Assembly (NCBI GenBank): GCA_009838465.1
Contig: VXRN01000006.1
Span: 1-47,729, forward strand
Length of the DNA: 47,729 bases
Direction of reading: 5' to 3'
Source: Dehalococcoidia bacterium
GTDB taxonomy: Bacteria > Chloroflexota > Dehalococcoidia > Lucifugimonadales > UBA1123
In this document: positions 14,864-26,388 of the stretch, piece after piece
How positions within the stretch are numbered: the stretch's first letter is position 1
Layout: each line of letters begins with the position of its first letter
Notes under the pieces: generated by a model
What the model was told of the DNA's origin: nothing
Database searches by the model: none
What the model saw: only the letters and a program-made list of their open reading frames with translations
Made by a program: the position numbers and the translations under genes

Positions 14864-17800
14864 TCAGATCCAGTGCCGTCGGCGCTGGAACGGGTAGGTT
14901 GGTAGAGATATCCGGCGTCGTGTCTCGCCAGTGAACATACCCTCGAAGGAGATCGGAAGACCCGCTTCGTATGCTTTCGCGACGGCCTTTACGAATCCGG
15001 GGCCGATTTCAATGATAACATCCGTACCGAGATCGGCAAGCGCGGAAGTCCTCGCCTCTGAGGGTGAGGTTTCATTCGCCTGTCTGATCCAGTACGAAGT
15101 ATCCATCAGTGCGTCTGCTTCGGCTAGTTTACCGGTAACGCCGCTCATCAGAGTTGTGGTCGGCGATGTGAGTTGTACACTTGCAAGGGTGGACTGAAGC
15201 CTGTCGAGGTCTGAGCCCTCAGCCATAAATTCACCTCTGGCCAAAGAGAGGCGCATACCGTCTTCCAGGCTGAATACGCCCGCCGTCTGCGCCGCCGAGA
15301 TTTCGCCCAGACCGTGTCCGAGTACCACATCCGGACATATTCCGATGTCAGACCACAGGGCCGTCATCGCGCTCTCCAGTGCGTATATCCCCGGCTGTGC
15401 CCATGCCGGATCATCCAGTCCGCCTTCCCCTCCTAACATCACATCCAGCAAGGAAGCTCCCCGCACTTGACTCGCTACGGAGTCGCAGAAGTCCAGAACG
15501 GCGCGCGCAATGGGTTCAGTGTCGTACAGTTTCCGACCCATATCGGCCCATTTGCCCGCATCACCTGCAAAGAGGAAAGCGACCCTGGTCGCCGGTTGGG
15601 GTGGGGGAGCGTCGGCGTCTATGCCCGCTTCGGCGAGTGTCCTCAGAGCGTCCTTAAGGGACGGTACATCCTTGAATGGCAATCCGGCGCGATGAGCGAA
15701 GTGGCTGCGCCCGATACCCGCCGTCCATGCCATGTCGGCAAGGACCGTCGTCGCTCCAGACTCTGACGACATGACATCGGCACGTTCGTCAAGCCAGGAC
15801 AAATACCGCTTCGCCAAGTCCCGAACCGCGCCCTCCGATTTACCAGATAGTGGCAGAAGCCGCGCTTCACGCTCAGTTAGTTCCGCCCCACCGTCACGCA
15901 TGTCTCCGACAGATTCGGGTAGGGAAGTGGGTATCTGCTGCGGAGAGCCAGCCAATGACCGGATTCCAACGCCTTCGTCGTAAGAGTTCGCTGAATTTTC
16001 ATATCCTTCCAGGATGATATGCGCGTTGGCGCCCGAAATGCCAAAAGCGCTCACCGCCGCCCGCGGTGGCCTCTGGGGATTGAGCGGCCATTCAGTTTGG
16101 GTGGAAGTCACGCGTACAGGGAACTGGTCCCAGTCTATCTGTGGATTCGGATTCTTAAAGTGCAGGTGCTTTGGAATCACTCTGTGCTTCATTGCGAGCG
16201 CTGTCTTAATCACTCCCGCAATGCCCGCGGCTGGTTCCAAGTGCCCGATGTTGGACTTGACCGTGCCTACCAGCAGAGGGTTGTCGGCATCGCGTCCTCT
16301 CCCATATACGGCGCCGACGGCGCGCATCTCGATCGCGTCTCCCAACTGAGATCCGGTCGCATGTGCTTCGAGATAATCAATGTCCGATCCTTCGAAGGAA
16401 GTCTGGGCGAGAGCCGCCTCCATTACACGTTCCTCCGCAGGACCATTCGGGACAGTCAAGCCCGCGCTTGCACCGTTCTGGTTGACGGCGGAGCCTCTGA
16501 TCACTCCCCAAATTCGGTCTCCATCCGCCTCAGCCTCGCTCAGACGCTTCAGGACTATGATACCGCAACCTTCGCCGCGCACGTAGCCGTCCGCGGACGC
16601 ATCGAATGGGCTGCACTGTCCGGACCGCGACAACAGACCCAACTCCGTCATGAAATCAGCTATCTGTCGGGAAAGGGTTGCGTGCGTGCCTCCAGCAAGG
16701 GCCAGGTTCACCTCGCCCCGTCTCAGACTGCTGACCGCCTGATGTATTGCCGCAAGAGACGATGCGCACGCCATATCTATCGGCAGCGCCGGGCCTTCCA
16801 GACCGAGGGCGAAGGCGACCCGCCCGACAGTTACGCTTGCCGCTGTGCCCAGGTAGCCGCCGGACATTCTGTCCTTCATCAAGTCTCTGTACTCGCTTCC
16901 GCTAATTCCCGCGAATACCCCCGTGAGGCTGCCCCTTACGGTTTCCGGGTCAATTCCCGCGTCTTCCAGGGCCTCCCAACTCGTCTCCAGCATCATCCGC
17001 TGTTGTGGATCCATTATCCGCGCTTCGATTGGCGAAATCCGGAAGAATCGAGAGTCGAACCACTCGATGTCTTCGACGAAGCCGCCGCGCAGGTTAGAGG
17101 CATCTTCGTCACCGGCGTCGGAGCCGGGTATGCGGAGCTTAGAGCGGCCATCGGTGACCGCGTCAACGCCCGACATCAACAGGTTCCAGTATTCGGACAG
17201 GTTCTTCGCACCTGGTAGGCGGCAGGCCATTCCCACTATCGCTATGCCGTCGTCCTCGACTCTGGGGGCAGCGAGAGGCTCGGGGGCGATAATCTCTGGC
17301 GTAGTCGCGGGTTCGCCTCCGATGTCGAGTTGACCGAGTTCTTCGGCTATGTGCTGGGAAAGTGAGGTCACGTCAGGGTAGTCGAACACTGCCGTGTTGG
17401 AGACTGTATATTCACCCTCGAACGCTCGGTTGAGCCGGTTCCTGAACTCCACTGCCATGAGCGAGTCCATTCCCAGGTCGAAAAAGCCTACCGACGGGGA
17501 TGGCAGCGACGGCAGTCTCATTACCGCCTGAAGCTCGGTCTGTATGGAGGGCGCCAGGATGTTCTCCCAGTTACTCGATTGTGCCGATCTCAATTCGGTC
17601 AACAGATCTACATCGGCCTCCGAAGATTGGGCAGATTCTGCATCTGATGCGGACGATATCTCGTCCAGGAAGGGTGGAATGTTGGTCTGGCTGTCCACCC
17701 ATGTCTGCCAGTTCACTACTGTCACCATGCAGGACGCGGTATCCTGACGCAACAATACTTGGAATGCCCTCAGTCCTTGCTGTGGAGTCATCCACCCTGT

Positions 17801-20800
17801 TCCTACCGCTTCAATCCTACCCTCGATGCGCTTACGTTGTTCTTCCGCTTCGCCAATTTCGGACCACGCGCCCCAGGCTATCGTCTGACCGGGAAGGCCG
17901 AGCGCGCGGCGATGAAGGGCGAGCTGGTCCAGGAATGTGTTGGCCGCCGCGTAGTTAGCCTGTCCCGGATTGCCCATAACGCCGGCGGCGCTGGAGAACA
18001 GGACGAACATATCTATGTCGCGGTTCATGGTCGCCTTGTGCAGATGCCAAGCGCCAAGCGCCTTGGGCCAAATCACCTGCTCGAAGCTCTCCCAGCTCTG
18101 ATTCGTCAGGGCGGCGTCCGACAGTAGGCCCACACTGTGTATGACGCCTCCAAGCGGCGGCAGACTTTCATCCATGCGCGCCAGCATTGCGTCCACTGCT
18201 TCGGAGTCTGTTACATCCGCTATTTCCACGCTCACTGTCACGCCGCGTTTCCGCAGCGCTTCTATCACATCTTCGGCTTCCGGGTCCGGGGCTCTGCGCC
18301 CGTTCAACACGATTGCGCCCGCCCCCCAGTCCGCAAGTTGGACTGCCAGAGCAGTTCCAATGCCGCCAAGACCGCCGGTTATTAGGTAGCTTCTGTCTTC
18401 TCGGAGCCTACCTGTCTCCAGTGGCGAGTTCGAAAGGACTACCTTCCCAATGTGCCGCGCGTCTCGCATAAATCTGATCGCGGGCGCCGCTTCGGTCATT
18501 GACCATATCTTGTGGACAAGCGGCTCCAGTTCCCCTGACGCCACCCGTTCCATAACGTCCGCAAGGACCGCGCCGGGCTGCTCGGGCCGTTCTTCCTTGA
18601 GAGTGTCCAACTCCAGGATGTGATAATCCACATCCGGTCGCGCGGCTGCCATTTCTTCTTCGCTGTAGATGTTGCGCCTGGCCAGCTCGACGAATCGCCC
18701 GCCATGTGCCAGACAGGACAGGCTGGCTTCTATAAAGCCTTCCCCGGTCAGGCTGTTGAGAACTACGCTTACGCCTTCGCCATCGGTCGCTTCGAGTATC
18801 TCCTTACCGAATTTCGTCTGGCGGCTATCGAAGACATGTCTTATGCCCAATGAACGCAGATATGCCTGCTTTGGGGCGCTGGCAGTGGCGAAAACTTCTG
18901 CGCCCGCAGCGTGGGCTAGCTGTATAGCCGCCAATCCCACGCCGCCCGCTCCCGAGTGAATGAGAACTCTATCGCCTGACTTCAATCCGACAAGGTCGAA
19001 CGACAGCGCGGCGGAAACGAAGACTGTGGGCATCGTAGCCAGCGCCGCGGTTGGAATCCCTTCAGGGGCGAGCGCTACCAACTCTTCCTTTGTAACAGTC
19101 TCGGAGCTAAATCCCCCGAATGTAAGCGCGACAACTCGGTCTCCAACTTCAACCGAGTGCACGTCTGCTCCTATTTCGAGGACGTGACCGCATACTTCCT
19201 CGCCCAGGAGGCCCTCATCAATCGCGCCAATCGAGTACAGTACATCCCAGAAGTTCAGTCCGGCAGCCTCGATTGACAGGCGAACCTCTCTGGGCCCCAG
19301 CGAGGCGTGCGGTGGTTCAAGGACCTGCATCTGCCCTATTTCGCCGTCTGCATCAGGCTCGAGGAACCAACCGGACTCTTCAGGCAACGTCAGACGGTCC
19401 GTCAACTCGTCTGATCGGACCAGGCGGGCTACCTGGCGCATTCCCATGCGGTAAGCGATATGTGTCTCATCATCGGGATACATCAACTCGTCGACGATGT
19501 CGGACAGGGGCGGCGCTTCAGCCGGGTCCAGGTCAATCATCCTGGGGTTAAGGTGAGAAGCCTCTCTTCCAATGACCTTGCCGAATCCCCACAGGACTGC
19601 CCCGGAAGGTTCTCCGAAAGGTTCTCGTTCCAGTATCTGCCCTCCGCGTGTGAGTAGCCACATCCCCTTCTGCGGTGTGACATCGGCATCCGATAGCCCC
19701 TGGACGAGCGCCAGGGCGCTTCCGGCTGCCTGCTTGACATCCTCACCAAACTCGTTGGCCGTAGCGTCAATGCCGTGCCCGTCCAGCCCCAGGAGGTGTA
19801 TGACTCCCTTGAGGGGTGGGTCAGTGGGCAGAGACTGGAGCAATGAATTCCACGACTCGCGACTCTCCACCTCCACCGCTGCCCGTGCTACTCCGGGACC
19901 TGTTCCAATTGAGCGACCGCTTGACTGCGACTCTGGGCCAGCGAGCACCACGGTCTGGTTGCGAGAGGCTAGTCCTGCTGCTAGGTCCTCTGCCACACCG
20001 CCTCGGTCCCCTGCTATGACCCATGCACCGGCAGGCTCCAATACTTCCGATGGCCCCCTTGCCAGTATCACAACGCGCTCGGCCATGTGATCGGGGCTGT
20101 CCCGATCTGGTCCCAGGAATTCAATCTCAGGAAATCCTGTATCTTCGAGTGCGCTTCTCCAAATAGTGGTGCTAACCAAGGCGTGGCTCGGGCGTCGGTG
20201 GTCATTGACAAATCGCCACCAGCCGTCTAGCTGACCGAATGTCAGATCGAGCCAGTCCAATCCCTGGGGATTCTCGAGAGCCACCAGCATCCCCGACGGT
20301 CTGAGCAGCTTCCGACAGTGCGTGAGCGTCTCTTCCAGGAATCGCGTAGCGTGTAGAACGTTGGACGCAATCACCAGGTCGTAACCGTGAGGTTCGTAAC
20401 CCTGTTCTTCCGGATCGTTCTCTATATCAAGGGGGCGATATTGAATCGCTCCGCCCTCATCCCCGAAGCGAGCCTCGGCCTCTGCAAAGAAGCCCGCCGA
20501 TATGTCGGTGTAGATGTACTCAAACCTGCCTGCGGGCAGCTCGGGGAGTACGAATTCCGTAGATGCCCCGGTGCCTGCCCCGACCTCCACCACCCGGAGC
20601 TTTCGGCCCTCCGGCAGGCCTTCTAGGATCTCCGCGATTGCGTCCGCCAGGATACGATTCGCCGCGCGCGCCACAGGATTAGTCCTGTAAAGACTGGCGG
20701 CAGTCGGTTCACCGCTGCTGAACAGCAATGTGAGGGGATCCGCCTGACCGGTAAGTGAATCCGCAAGGGCCCCACCGCAGCGAATGAACAGACCCACTTC

Positions 20801-23800
20801 GCTCGCTTTGGGCGGGAATCGAGCGCTGATATCGGCTGCGAACTCTTCAGGGTCGGATGGGACACCTTCCGGTAGTGGATCATCCTGGCCGACCACTACG
20901 ACGAACTTGTCTCTCGACTCTTCGACGATTCCGGCTCTTCCCAGTATCTCGAGAATCCGTCGGAACAGATACTTGTGTTCATCCAGTACGTTCAGACGTT
21001 TTCTCAACGCCTCGGCGTCTATCATTTCGCCGGACTTGCGTATCCATCCCAGGCGATTGAGAGCCTGAAGCGCAAGAGACCAGGACAAGCGCTCCATATT
21101 ATCGAGGTGCTCGTAGCCGACGTCCGGTTCAACGCCCTCATCGGAAACATACTTCGTGAGAGGCAGAATGCGATCAGCCACCTGGGTCGGGCTCGCAAGG
21201 AAGTCCGCAGGCACCACGCTTGGCGCAAGAGGACCGTCTCGCCATACAGTTTCGTAGAAGAGGTCTTCTATCCCTTCCGACGCGGATAGCAGCGCCGCCC
21301 GAGTGGCGAGCTTGACGACGTACCCACTCAGCCCACCGACCTCCACGCCGTCCAGGGTATAGAACGTCAAGTCCCCGACCAGGACTTCCCTGGCATCGGC
21401 GGAATCGTCGCCATCCTCGCCATTTTGGGACTCATCCCTCAGGCGCGCGTGGCAAATCAGGCGCTCCGGCAGGTTGCCCGTGAACCATAGTCGTTCCCAC
21501 CCGAAAGGCAGGTAGGTCGCTCCACTCTCGACATCGGCGGAGTGACGCGCCGCCGACAGAACCTGGAAGCAGCCGTCGAGCAATGTCGGATGTAGATCGC
21601 TGCCGCTTTGATCGCCAACCTCCTGCAAAGCTATTTCGCCGATGGCCTCACCCCCGGCGGACCAGAGCGCCTGAAGCGTTCTGAACGATGGGCCGAGGTT
21701 GATATTGGCGTCCGCCCTCGCCCGGTAAAATCCTGGCACGTCCTGTGGCGACAGGCCGGATTTGATGGAGTCCACATCAACGCGGTTCGCGGAATCGCGA
21801 GCTTGCGTTCCAAATGTAAGTTTGGCCTGGGCGTGAAGCGTCCAGCCCTCCTCCGATTCGCCTTTGCTGAATATCTCCAGCTCGCGCGGCTCTCCGGGTT
21901 CAGGACTGTCGAGTACCGCCTGGATGCGTCGCCCGTCGTCCTCGGCATTCTCCTGCCCGAACACCAACGGACTGTGCAGTTGGAGGTCTTCCACGTCCAC
22001 TGACCCGGCGCCCTCTTTCAACGACACCGCCGCTGCGACAGCGCCATACATTGCGCCCGGCATGATGACGCGCCCGAACACCTGGTGGTCGGCCAGCCAG
22101 GGCGGGTCGGATGCAAACATCTCGTTTTCGAACATCACCTCGCCGCGGGGCGATTCGTGTCTCGCGCCAAGCAGTGGGTGGCCGTCGGCAACCCTTCTCC
22201 GCCGCGACCCATCTACCCAGTACCGCTCGCGCTGGAATGGGTAACCCGGGAGTTCGATCTTGCGTCGCTTTTCATTCGCGAACAGACCCGCGAATGAAAT
22301 CGGAATACCTGCTTCATAGGCTCCGGCGACTGCGTTCACGAACGTGTCTTCGGACTCCGGCGTGGGTATGTCGTTCCACGGACGTATCATGCTCTGAAGT
22401 ACGACGGGCGCTTCTACCGCATCCGAAACGTCCGCTGACCCCGGCCACACCAGGGATACCAAGGGCCCCAGGACTGCGTTCGGCCCCATCTCTATCGCCA
22501 CGTCCACGCCCAGTTCCGCCAACGCGCCTATGCCTTTGCGGAACTGAACGGCCTGACGCGCATGGCGACGCCAATACTTGCCCTCGGGGACTTCGCCTTC
22601 CTCCATGACTCTGCCCGTCACGTCACTCACCATGGCTATGCTTGGAGGCGATGCCGAAATTCCCTCGAAGGCTTTCTCCACTTCGTCCAGCGCGGGCTCG
22701 ACCAGTACGCAGTGAAACGCCTGGCCCGTATTCAGGATTCTTACTCGAATCTCTTCTGCCTCGAAACGCTCGGCCACGGCCTGAACTCCCGCCGTAGGCC
22801 CGCTGATTACCTGGTGGAAGCCATTATCTACCGATATGCTCAGGTCGGCGCAGTCCGACGTTGCGTTGTACTCGCGGATTGCTGACTCGACGCGTTCCGG
22901 CGACGCGAAGATAGCCGCCATGGATCCCAATTCGGGCACTGACGCGAGCGCGTCTCCACGCTTCAGCACGAACTTCAGCCCCTCTTCCAGTCCGAACACG
23001 CCGGCCGCCTGCGCCGCCGCCAGTTCCCCGAAACTGTGTCCAATCACGACGTCAGGCTTGACGCCCACACTCTCCCACAGTGCCGTGAGAGCGCATTCCA
23101 GGGCAAAGATCGCGGGCTGCGTCCACGCAGTATCCCTCAGGTCGCCATCCGCGCCTTCTCTGCCGAACATCACATCCAGCAGCGACTTGCCGCGTTCTTC
23201 CAGTATGACCCGTTCGCATCTGTCCAGAATGGCCCGTACCACCGGCTCGGTATCGTACAGCGTCTTTCCCATGCCAAGCCACTGGCTGCCCTGGCCGGTA
23301 TAGACGAACGCTACCTTATTCGCCTCTCTCTGGCGTATGTCACTGCTGTCCCCAGCGATATCTGCCAGTTGTTCTCGCAGTGATTCGGAATCTCTGAACA
23401 CGACCCCCGCCCGGTGAGGGAACTGGCTCCGACCGACACTCGCAGTCCAGGCCATATCCGCCAGCAGGCCCGCCCGGTCAGGTTCTGATGAGCCCAGCTC
23501 TGCTGCGCGCTCGTCCAGCCATGCCTGATAGCTTGTGGCCATATCCACCAGCGCTTGCTCCGTCTTGCCGGACAAGGGCAGCAGGCGAGTGGGGCGTGGA
23601 TCGGTCTCTTCTGCTTGTGGAGCCTCAGCGACCGAATCGGGCAATGAAACGGCTATATGCCTGGGTGTACCTGTGGGCAGACGATGCCTGTAGGCTTCAG
23701 TGGAAGCATCTCGCGGCTCTCCATAGCCCTCGACTACTATATGCGCGTTTGTGCCGGACCAGCCGTACCCGCTCACTCCGGCCAACCGAGGGCGTCCATC

Positions 23801-25084
23801 GGATTTCGGCCAGGCGGTCGTCACCGATGGCACGCGAACGGAAAGTCTCTCCCAGTCAATTACGGGTGACGGATCATGGAAGTTCAGATGCTTCGGGATC
23901 AGCCCATGATTCATCGAAACCAACGCTTTCATCAGCGCGGCGATTCCCGAGGCCGACTCCAGGTGACCGAAATTTGTCTTTACCGAACCGATGAGCAGCG
24001 GATTATCCGCCTCTCGCTCTTCACCGAATACCGACGCGAGCGCCTGTAACTCAAGCGGGTCTCCCACCGACGTTCCCGTGCCGTGCGCTTCCACGTAGTC
24101 CACCTCTGACGGTGAAACACCGGCCCGGCGCAGCGCGTCTCTGATTACCTGCTCTTGAGCCTCGCCATTTGGCACCGTCAGTCCCATGCTGGCCCCGTCC
24201 TGGTTCACGGCGGAGCCGCGAATTATGCCCCAGATACGGTCGCCGTCGGCCTCGGCGTCTCGTAGCCGCTTGAGAACCAGGACTCCGCAACCCTCGCCGC
24301 GAACGTACCCATTGGCTGCGGCGTCGAAGGTTTTGCACAGTCCATCCGGAGACAACATTCCCGCGTTCGCCCGCGACTCCATCACGTTGTTGGAGAGAAT
24401 GAGACTGACTCCCCCCGCGAGCGCGAGGTCGGATTCATCCTGGCGAAGCCCGGATATCGCCTGATGCACCGCCACGAGAGACGAGGAACAGGCAGTATCC
24501 ACGGAAATCGCCGGCCCCTGGAGGCCGAGTACGTAGGAAACGCGCCCGATGGCCGTGCTGTTGGAGGTGCCGGTGGCCGCATACAGACTGGAAGCGGGAC
24601 TGGTGATATTTCCTATGCCCCCGGATACCTCCCGGTAATCGCTGTGAGTGATTCCACCGTAAACTCCGGTCCGGCTGCCCCGCAGTTCATCCGGGTCTAT
24701 ACCCGCGTCTTCAAGCGCCTTCCAGCTCATTTCCAGCATCAGGCGTTGCTGCGGATCCAGGTACTGAGCTTCCAGTGGGGAGATACGGAAGAACGAGGGA
24801 TCGAACTGGTCTATGTCTTCGATGAACGCGGCAAAACGACTTGCCTCGTTTTGGGCGTCGCCGTCGGCGAAGATTTCTCCAATCCGCCCTGCGCCCGAAC
24901 CCGGATCACCCTCCTTTACGGCGCTCTCGCCTGTCTCCAGGAGATTCCAGAATGCCTCAAGACCGTCCGCCCCCGGGAATCTGCACGCCATACCTACGAC
25001 GGCTATTGGCTCTGCAACGTAAGTTCCATATTGATGCCGAGTTTGCGTTTCTGACAAGTCGGTGTGTCCACGAGAGGCCACCAT
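14864..25084 (-). CDS. Type I modular polyketide synthase, KS-AT-DH-cMT-psiKR-ER-KR-ACP-KS-AT(degenerate)
   Basis: A multidomain PKS of about 3406 aa (positions approximate). KS1 spans 30-455: active Cys in DTACSSS about 200, His in EAHGTGT and NFGHLE. AT1 spans 590-880: GHSFGE nucleophile, GQAFH suggesting malonyl-CoA. DH spans 970-1260: [10 protein letters not shown] and [12 protein letters not shown]-methyltransferase spans 1460-1620: [13 protein letters not shown] structural KR half spans 1685-1880. ER spans 1915-2220: [13 protein letters not shown] spans 2230-2430: GGLGGIG, Ser and Tyr in FSSAAG and [11 protein letters not shown] spans 2515-2590: DLGMDSL. KS2 spans 2612-3030: Cys in DMACASS, His in EAHATGS and NIGHLE. 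The final AT has GHGLGE, without the nucleophilic Ser, and lacks about 80 residues including the catalytic His. The protein stops after the post-AT linker with no ACP or thioesterase. ATG 25084 has GGAGA 7 nt upstream. Likely product: a reduced, methyl-branched acyl chain. Confidence 0.95.
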   Translation of the reverse strand: MVASRGHTDLSETQTRHQYGTYVAEPIAVVGMACRFPGADGLEAFWNLLETGESAVKEGDPGSGAGRIGEIFADGDAQNEASRFAAFIEDIDQFDPSFFRISPLEAQYLDPQQRLMLEMSWKALEDAGIDPDELRGSRTGVYGGITHSDYREVSGGIGNITSPASSLYAATGTSNSTAIGRVSYVLGLQGPAISVDTACSSSLVAVHQAISGLRQDESDLALAGGVSLILSNNVMESRANAGMLSPDGLCKTFDAAANGYVRGEGCGVLVLKRLRDAEADGDRIWGIIRGSAVNQDGASMGLTVPNGEAQEQVIRDALRRAGVSPSEVDYVEAHGTGTSVGDPLELQALASVFGEEREADNPLLIGSVKTNFGHLESASGIAALMKALVSMNHGLIPKHLNFHDPSPVIDWERLSVRVPSVTTAWPKSDGRPRLAGVSGYGWSGTNAHIVVEGYGEPRDASTEAYRHRLPTGTPRHIAVSLPDSVAEAPQAEETDPRPTRLLPLSGKTEQALVDMATSYQAWLDERAAELGSSEPDRAGLLADMAWTASVGRSQFPHRAGVVFRDSESLREQLADIAGDSSDIRQREANKVAFVYTGQGSQWLGMGKTLYDTEPVVRAILDRCERVILEERGKSLLDVMFGREGADGDLRDTAWTQPAIFALECALTALWESVGVKPDVVIGHSFGELAAAQAAGVFGLEEGLKFVLKRGDALASVPELGSMAAIFASPERVESAIREYNATSDCADLSISVDNGFHQVISGPTAGVQAVAERFEAEEIRVRILNTGQAFHCVLVEPALDEVEKAFEGISASPPSIAMVSDVTGRVMEEGEVPEGKYWRRHARQAVQFRKGIGALAELGVDVAIEMGPNAVLGPLVSLVWPGSADVSDAVEAPVVLQSMIRPWNDIPTPESEDTFVNAVAGAYEAGIPISFAGLFANEKRRKIELPGYPFQRERYWVDGSRRRRVADGHPLLGARHESPRGEVMFENEMFASDPPWLADHQVFGRVIMPGAMYGAVAAAVSLKEGAGSVDVEDLQLHSPLVFGQENAEDDGRRIQAVLDSPEPGEPRELEIFSKGESEEGWTLHAQAKLTFGTQARDSANRVDVDSIKSGLSPQDVPGFYRARADANINLGPSFRTLQALWSAGGEAIGEIALQEVGDQSGSDLHPTLLDGCFQVLSAARHSADVESGATYLPFGWERLWFTGNLPERLICHARLRDESQNGEDGDDSADAREVLVGDLTFYTLDGVEVGGLSGYVVKLATRAALLSASEGIEDLFYETVWRDGPLAPSVVPADFLASPTQVADRILPLTKYVSDEGVEPDVGYEHLDNMERLSWSLALQALNRLGWIRKSGEMIDAEALRKRLNVLDEHKYLFRRILEILGRAGIVEESRDKFVVVVGQDDPLPEGVPSDPEEFAADISARFPPKASEVGLFIRCGGALADSLTGQADPLTLLFSSGEPTAASLYRTNPVARAANRILADAIAEILEGLPEGRKLRVVEVGAGTGASTEFVLPELPAGRFEYIYTDISAGFFAEAEARFGDEGGAIQYRPLDIENDPEEQGYEPHGYDLVIASNVLHATRFLEETLTHCRKLLRPSGMLVALENPQGLDWLDLTFGQLDGWWRFVNDHRRPSHALVSTTIWRSALEDTGFPEIEFLGPDRDSPDHMAERVVILARGPSEVLEPAGAWVIAGDRGGVAEDLAAGLASRNQTVVLAGPESQSSGRSIGTGPGVARAAVEVESRESWNSLLQSLPTDPPLKGVIHLLGLDGHGIDATANEFGEDVKQAAGSALALVQGLSDADVTPQKGMWLLTRGGQILEREPFGEPSGAVLWGFGKVIGREASHLNPRMIDLDPAEAPPLSDIVDELMYPDDETHIAYRMGMRQVARLVRSDELTDRLTLPEESGWFLEPDADGEIGQMQVLEPPHASLGPREVRLSIEAAGLNFWDVLYSIGAIDEGLLGEEVCGHVLEIGADVHSVEVGDRVVALTFGGFSSETVTKEELVALAPEGIPTAALATMPTVFVSAALSFDLVGLKSGDRVLIHSGAGGVGLAAIQLAHAAGAEVFATASAPKQAYLRSLGIRHVFDSRQTKFGKEILEATDGEGVSVVLNSLTGEGFIEASLSCLAHGGRFVELARRNIYSEEEMAAARPDVDYHILELDTLKEERPEQPGAVLADVMERVASGELEPLVHKIWSMTEAAPAIRFMRDARHIGKVVLSNSPLETGRLREDRSYLITGGLGGIGTALAVQLADWGAGAIVLNGRRAPDPEAEDVIEALRKRGVTVSVEIADVTDSEAVDAMLARMDESLPPLGGVIHSVGLLSDAALTNQSWESFEQVIWPKALGAWHLHKATMNRDIDMFVLFSSAAGVMGNPGQANYAAANTFLDQLALHRRALGLPGQTIAWGAWSEIGEAEEQRKRIEGRIEAVGTGWMTPQQGLRAFQVLLRQDTASCMVTVVNWQTWVDSQTNIPPFLDEISSASDAESAQSSEADVDLLTELRSAQSSNWENILAPSIQTELQAVMRLPSLPSPSVGFFDLGMDSLMAVEFRNRLNRAFEGEYTVSNTAVFDYPDVTSLSQHIAEELGQLDIGGEPATTPEIIAPEPLAAPRVEDDGIAIVGMACRLPGAKNLSEYWNLLMSGVDAVTDGRSKLRIPGSDAGDEDASNLRGGFVEDIEWFDSRFFRISPIEARIMDPQQRMMLETSWEALEDAGIDPETVRGSLTGVFAGISGSEYRDLMKDRMSGGYLGTAASVTVGRVAFALGLEGPALPIDMACASSLAAIHQAVSSLRRGEVNLALAGGTHATLSRQIADFMTELGLLSRSGQCSPFDASADGYVRGEGCGIIVLKRLSEAEADGDRIWGVIRGSAVNQNGASAGLTVPNGPAEERVMEAALAQTSFEGSDIDYLEAHATGSQLGDAIEMRAVGAVYGRGRDADNPLLVGTVKSNIGHLEPAAGIAGVIKTALAMKHRVIPKHLHFKNPNPQIDWDQFPVRVTSTQTEWPLNPQRPPRAAVSAFGISGANAHIILEGYENSANSYDEGVGIRSLAGSPQQIPTSLPESVGDMRDGGAELTEREARLLPLSGKSEGAVRDLAKRYLSWLDERADVMSSESGATTVLADMAWTAGIGRSHFAHRAGLPFKDVPSLKDALRTLAEAGIDADAPPPQPATRVAFLFAGDAGKWADMGRKLYDTEPIARAVLDFCDSVASQVRGASLLDVMLGGEGGLDDPAWAQPGIYALESAMTALWSDIGICPDVVLGHGLGEISAAQTAGVFSLEDGMRLSLARGEFMAEGSDLDRLQSTLASVQLTSPTTTLMSGVTGKLAEADALMDTSYWIRQANETSPSEARTSALADLGTDVIIEIGPGFVKAVAKAYEAGLPISFEGMFTGETRRRISLPTYPFQRRRHWI

Positions 25085-25200
25085 GATATTCTCCAAAGTC
25101 AAAGGTAAATATGTTTCCCATGCGTTCTATTGCACTATATTACAAAATATCGAAATAACAAAACCATCGAAATAATAAAGTAATCGAGGCTTGATTTTCT
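25085..25200 (-). promoter_or_regulatory. AT-rich leader of the PKS cluster with two direct repeats
   Basis: The minus strand upstream of the PKS is much more AT-rich than its surroundings. Two identical 10-bp direct repeats, TTATTTCGAT, lie 17 bp apart centre to centre (plus-strand positions 25149-25158 and 25166-25175), about 65 and 82 bp before the ATG. A TAATAT -10-like hexamer follows them. They could be operator half-sites for a cluster regulator; none is encoded nearby. Confidence 0.4.
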
Positions 25201-25277
25201 ACTGAAACGGAGGCATCACAAAGTAATTCAGGTGTTCCCTCAGGGTCTTTTCGTTTTCGCCTCGTCTTCGATCTCTC

Positions 25278-25384
25278 GTTCATCCTGAGCCTGTCGAAGG
25301 AAGCTTGTCGAAGGAAGCTTGTCGAAGGGCCGTCCATTCATAGTTCGTCCTGAGCCTGTCGAAGGGAGCCCGTCGAAGGGTCAC
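25278..25384. repeat. CCTGAGCCTGTCGAAGG repeat array
   Basis: Five occurrences of TGTCGAAGG or CGTCGAAGG are clustered in 107 bp, two of them in the longer form TCCTGAGCCTGTCGAAGG. This short repeat is known to be scattered in intergenic DNA of many bacterial genomes. Internal copies are directly adjacent, pointing to local amplification. Confidence 0.8.
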
Positions 25385-25614
25385 AACGAACGGACTACTA
25401 CCAAGACCATGTGAATATGGCATACCCAAGCGCCCACTCGTCGTTCCCGCGAAGGCGGGAACCCAGGGGCTGGGCGTGGCTTTGTTTATGTCGAAACTAG
25501 ATGGAAGCAGTACTACTATATTGCCTCTTAATTATGAAAAGAGCTTGGGTCTTCTCTCTCCCGGACATATCTTACATGGTGTATGTAAATGATCAGAGAG
25601 GATATACCGGAAAA
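25385..25614. other. Intergenic stretch with one palindrome, no gene seen
   Basis: This completes the 530-bp gap between the PKS leader and the rhodanese stop. It holds one copy of the GTTCCCGCGAAGGCGGGAAC palindrome (25445-25464) and otherwise no coding pattern, tRNA or clear terminator. Confidence 0.6.
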
Positions 25615-26388
25615 TCAGATTTCCACTGAGTTGCCGCTGTCCATCCACTCTGCGTAAGAGCCGTCGTAGAGTCGGACATCGTATCCGGCCTGCTGCATGG
25701 AAATGTAAGCCAGCGAAGCCCTGACCCCGCTGCGGCAATATGCCACGACCGTATCGCCGGGCGTTATGCCGGCGGCCGCCAGCCTCCGATTCAACAGGTC
25801 CGGCTCGATGAGCAGTCTTCCTCCTGTGCCGGCCATCTCCGAGTGGGGCAGGTTGACCGCGCCCGGAATGTGCCCGGGGCGATGGTCCATCTCCGTCTGT
25901 CCGAGATACTCTTCCGGGGTGCGTGTATCCAGGAGCTTCGGTCCGCCGCGGGTGGCCAGGTCGTTAATCGTAACCCGCACCGACGGGTTGAGGCGGGGTG
26001 CAAAAGCTCTCGGCTCTGTTGGGACAGGCCGGTAGAGGATCTCTCGGCCCTCTTCCTTCCAGGTCTCGAACAGCATGTCCATCACGTGAACGTCGTTACG
26101 GCCCAGGTATTCCAGGATCCAGGCCGCCATGGCTGCGTTGCGGCCATCCTGATGGTCGTAGAGCACAGGGGTAGTAAAATCTCCCAGCCCTGCTTCCCCA
26201 AAGGCGGCTGCAAGCTGCTCCGGCTGGCCGATACGTCCGTCCGTTCCTTGTAACTTCTTGAAAGGGACGTTGACCGCGCCTCTCAAATGACCCATCAGGT
26301 AGCGCATGGCCGACCGGGGGTCAATTATCAGGTATCCCGGCTGGCCGATATGTTCAGAAACCCAATCCGCGGAAACGAACGTGACCAT
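25615..26388 (-). CDS. Two-domain rhodanese-type sulfurtransferase
   Basis: Transfers a sulfane sulfur to cyanide or a thiol acceptor (thiosulfate or mercaptopyruvate sulfurtransferase family), 257 aa. It has two rhodanese domains. The N-terminal one (about 1-125) is non-catalytic, with LYDHQDGRNA where a Cys loop would be. The C-terminal one (about 140-257) has the active cysteine in YCRSGVRAS. CRSGVR is closer to the thiosulfate type than to the mercaptopyruvate CGSGVT. Its ATG at 26388 overlaps the OsmC stop by one base (TGATG), so the two are translationally coupled, suggesting a shared role in sulfur or peroxide metabolism. Confidence 0.9.
   Translation of the reverse strand: MVTFVSADWVSEHIGQPGYLIIDPRSAMRYLMGHLRGAVNVPFKKLQGTDGRIGQPEQLAAAFGEAGLGDFTTPVLYDHQDGRNAAMAAWILEYLGRNDVHVMDMLFETWKEEGREILYRPVPTEPRAFAPRLNPSVRVTINDLATRGGPKLLDTRTPEEYLGQTEMDHRPGHIPGAVNLPHSEMAGTGGRLLIEPDLLNRRLAAAGITPGDTVVAYCRSGVRASLAYISMQQAGYDVRLYDGSYAEWMDSGNSVEI

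Noticed and set aside
14864..15800. Final AT of the PKS as a functional acyltransferase
   Set aside because: The nucleophilic Ser is Gly (GHGLGE), the catalytic His region is deleted and the oxyanion Gln is changed.
16019..17218. A 399-aa open frame on the plus strand opposite the PKS
   Set aside because: High-GC PKS codons leave long antisense frames. It has no family resemblance and no ribosome site, and the minus strand is clearly coding there.
25278..25384. A CRISPR-like array
   Set aside because: Repeat units are short and irregular, spacers are not of even length, and no cas gene is near.
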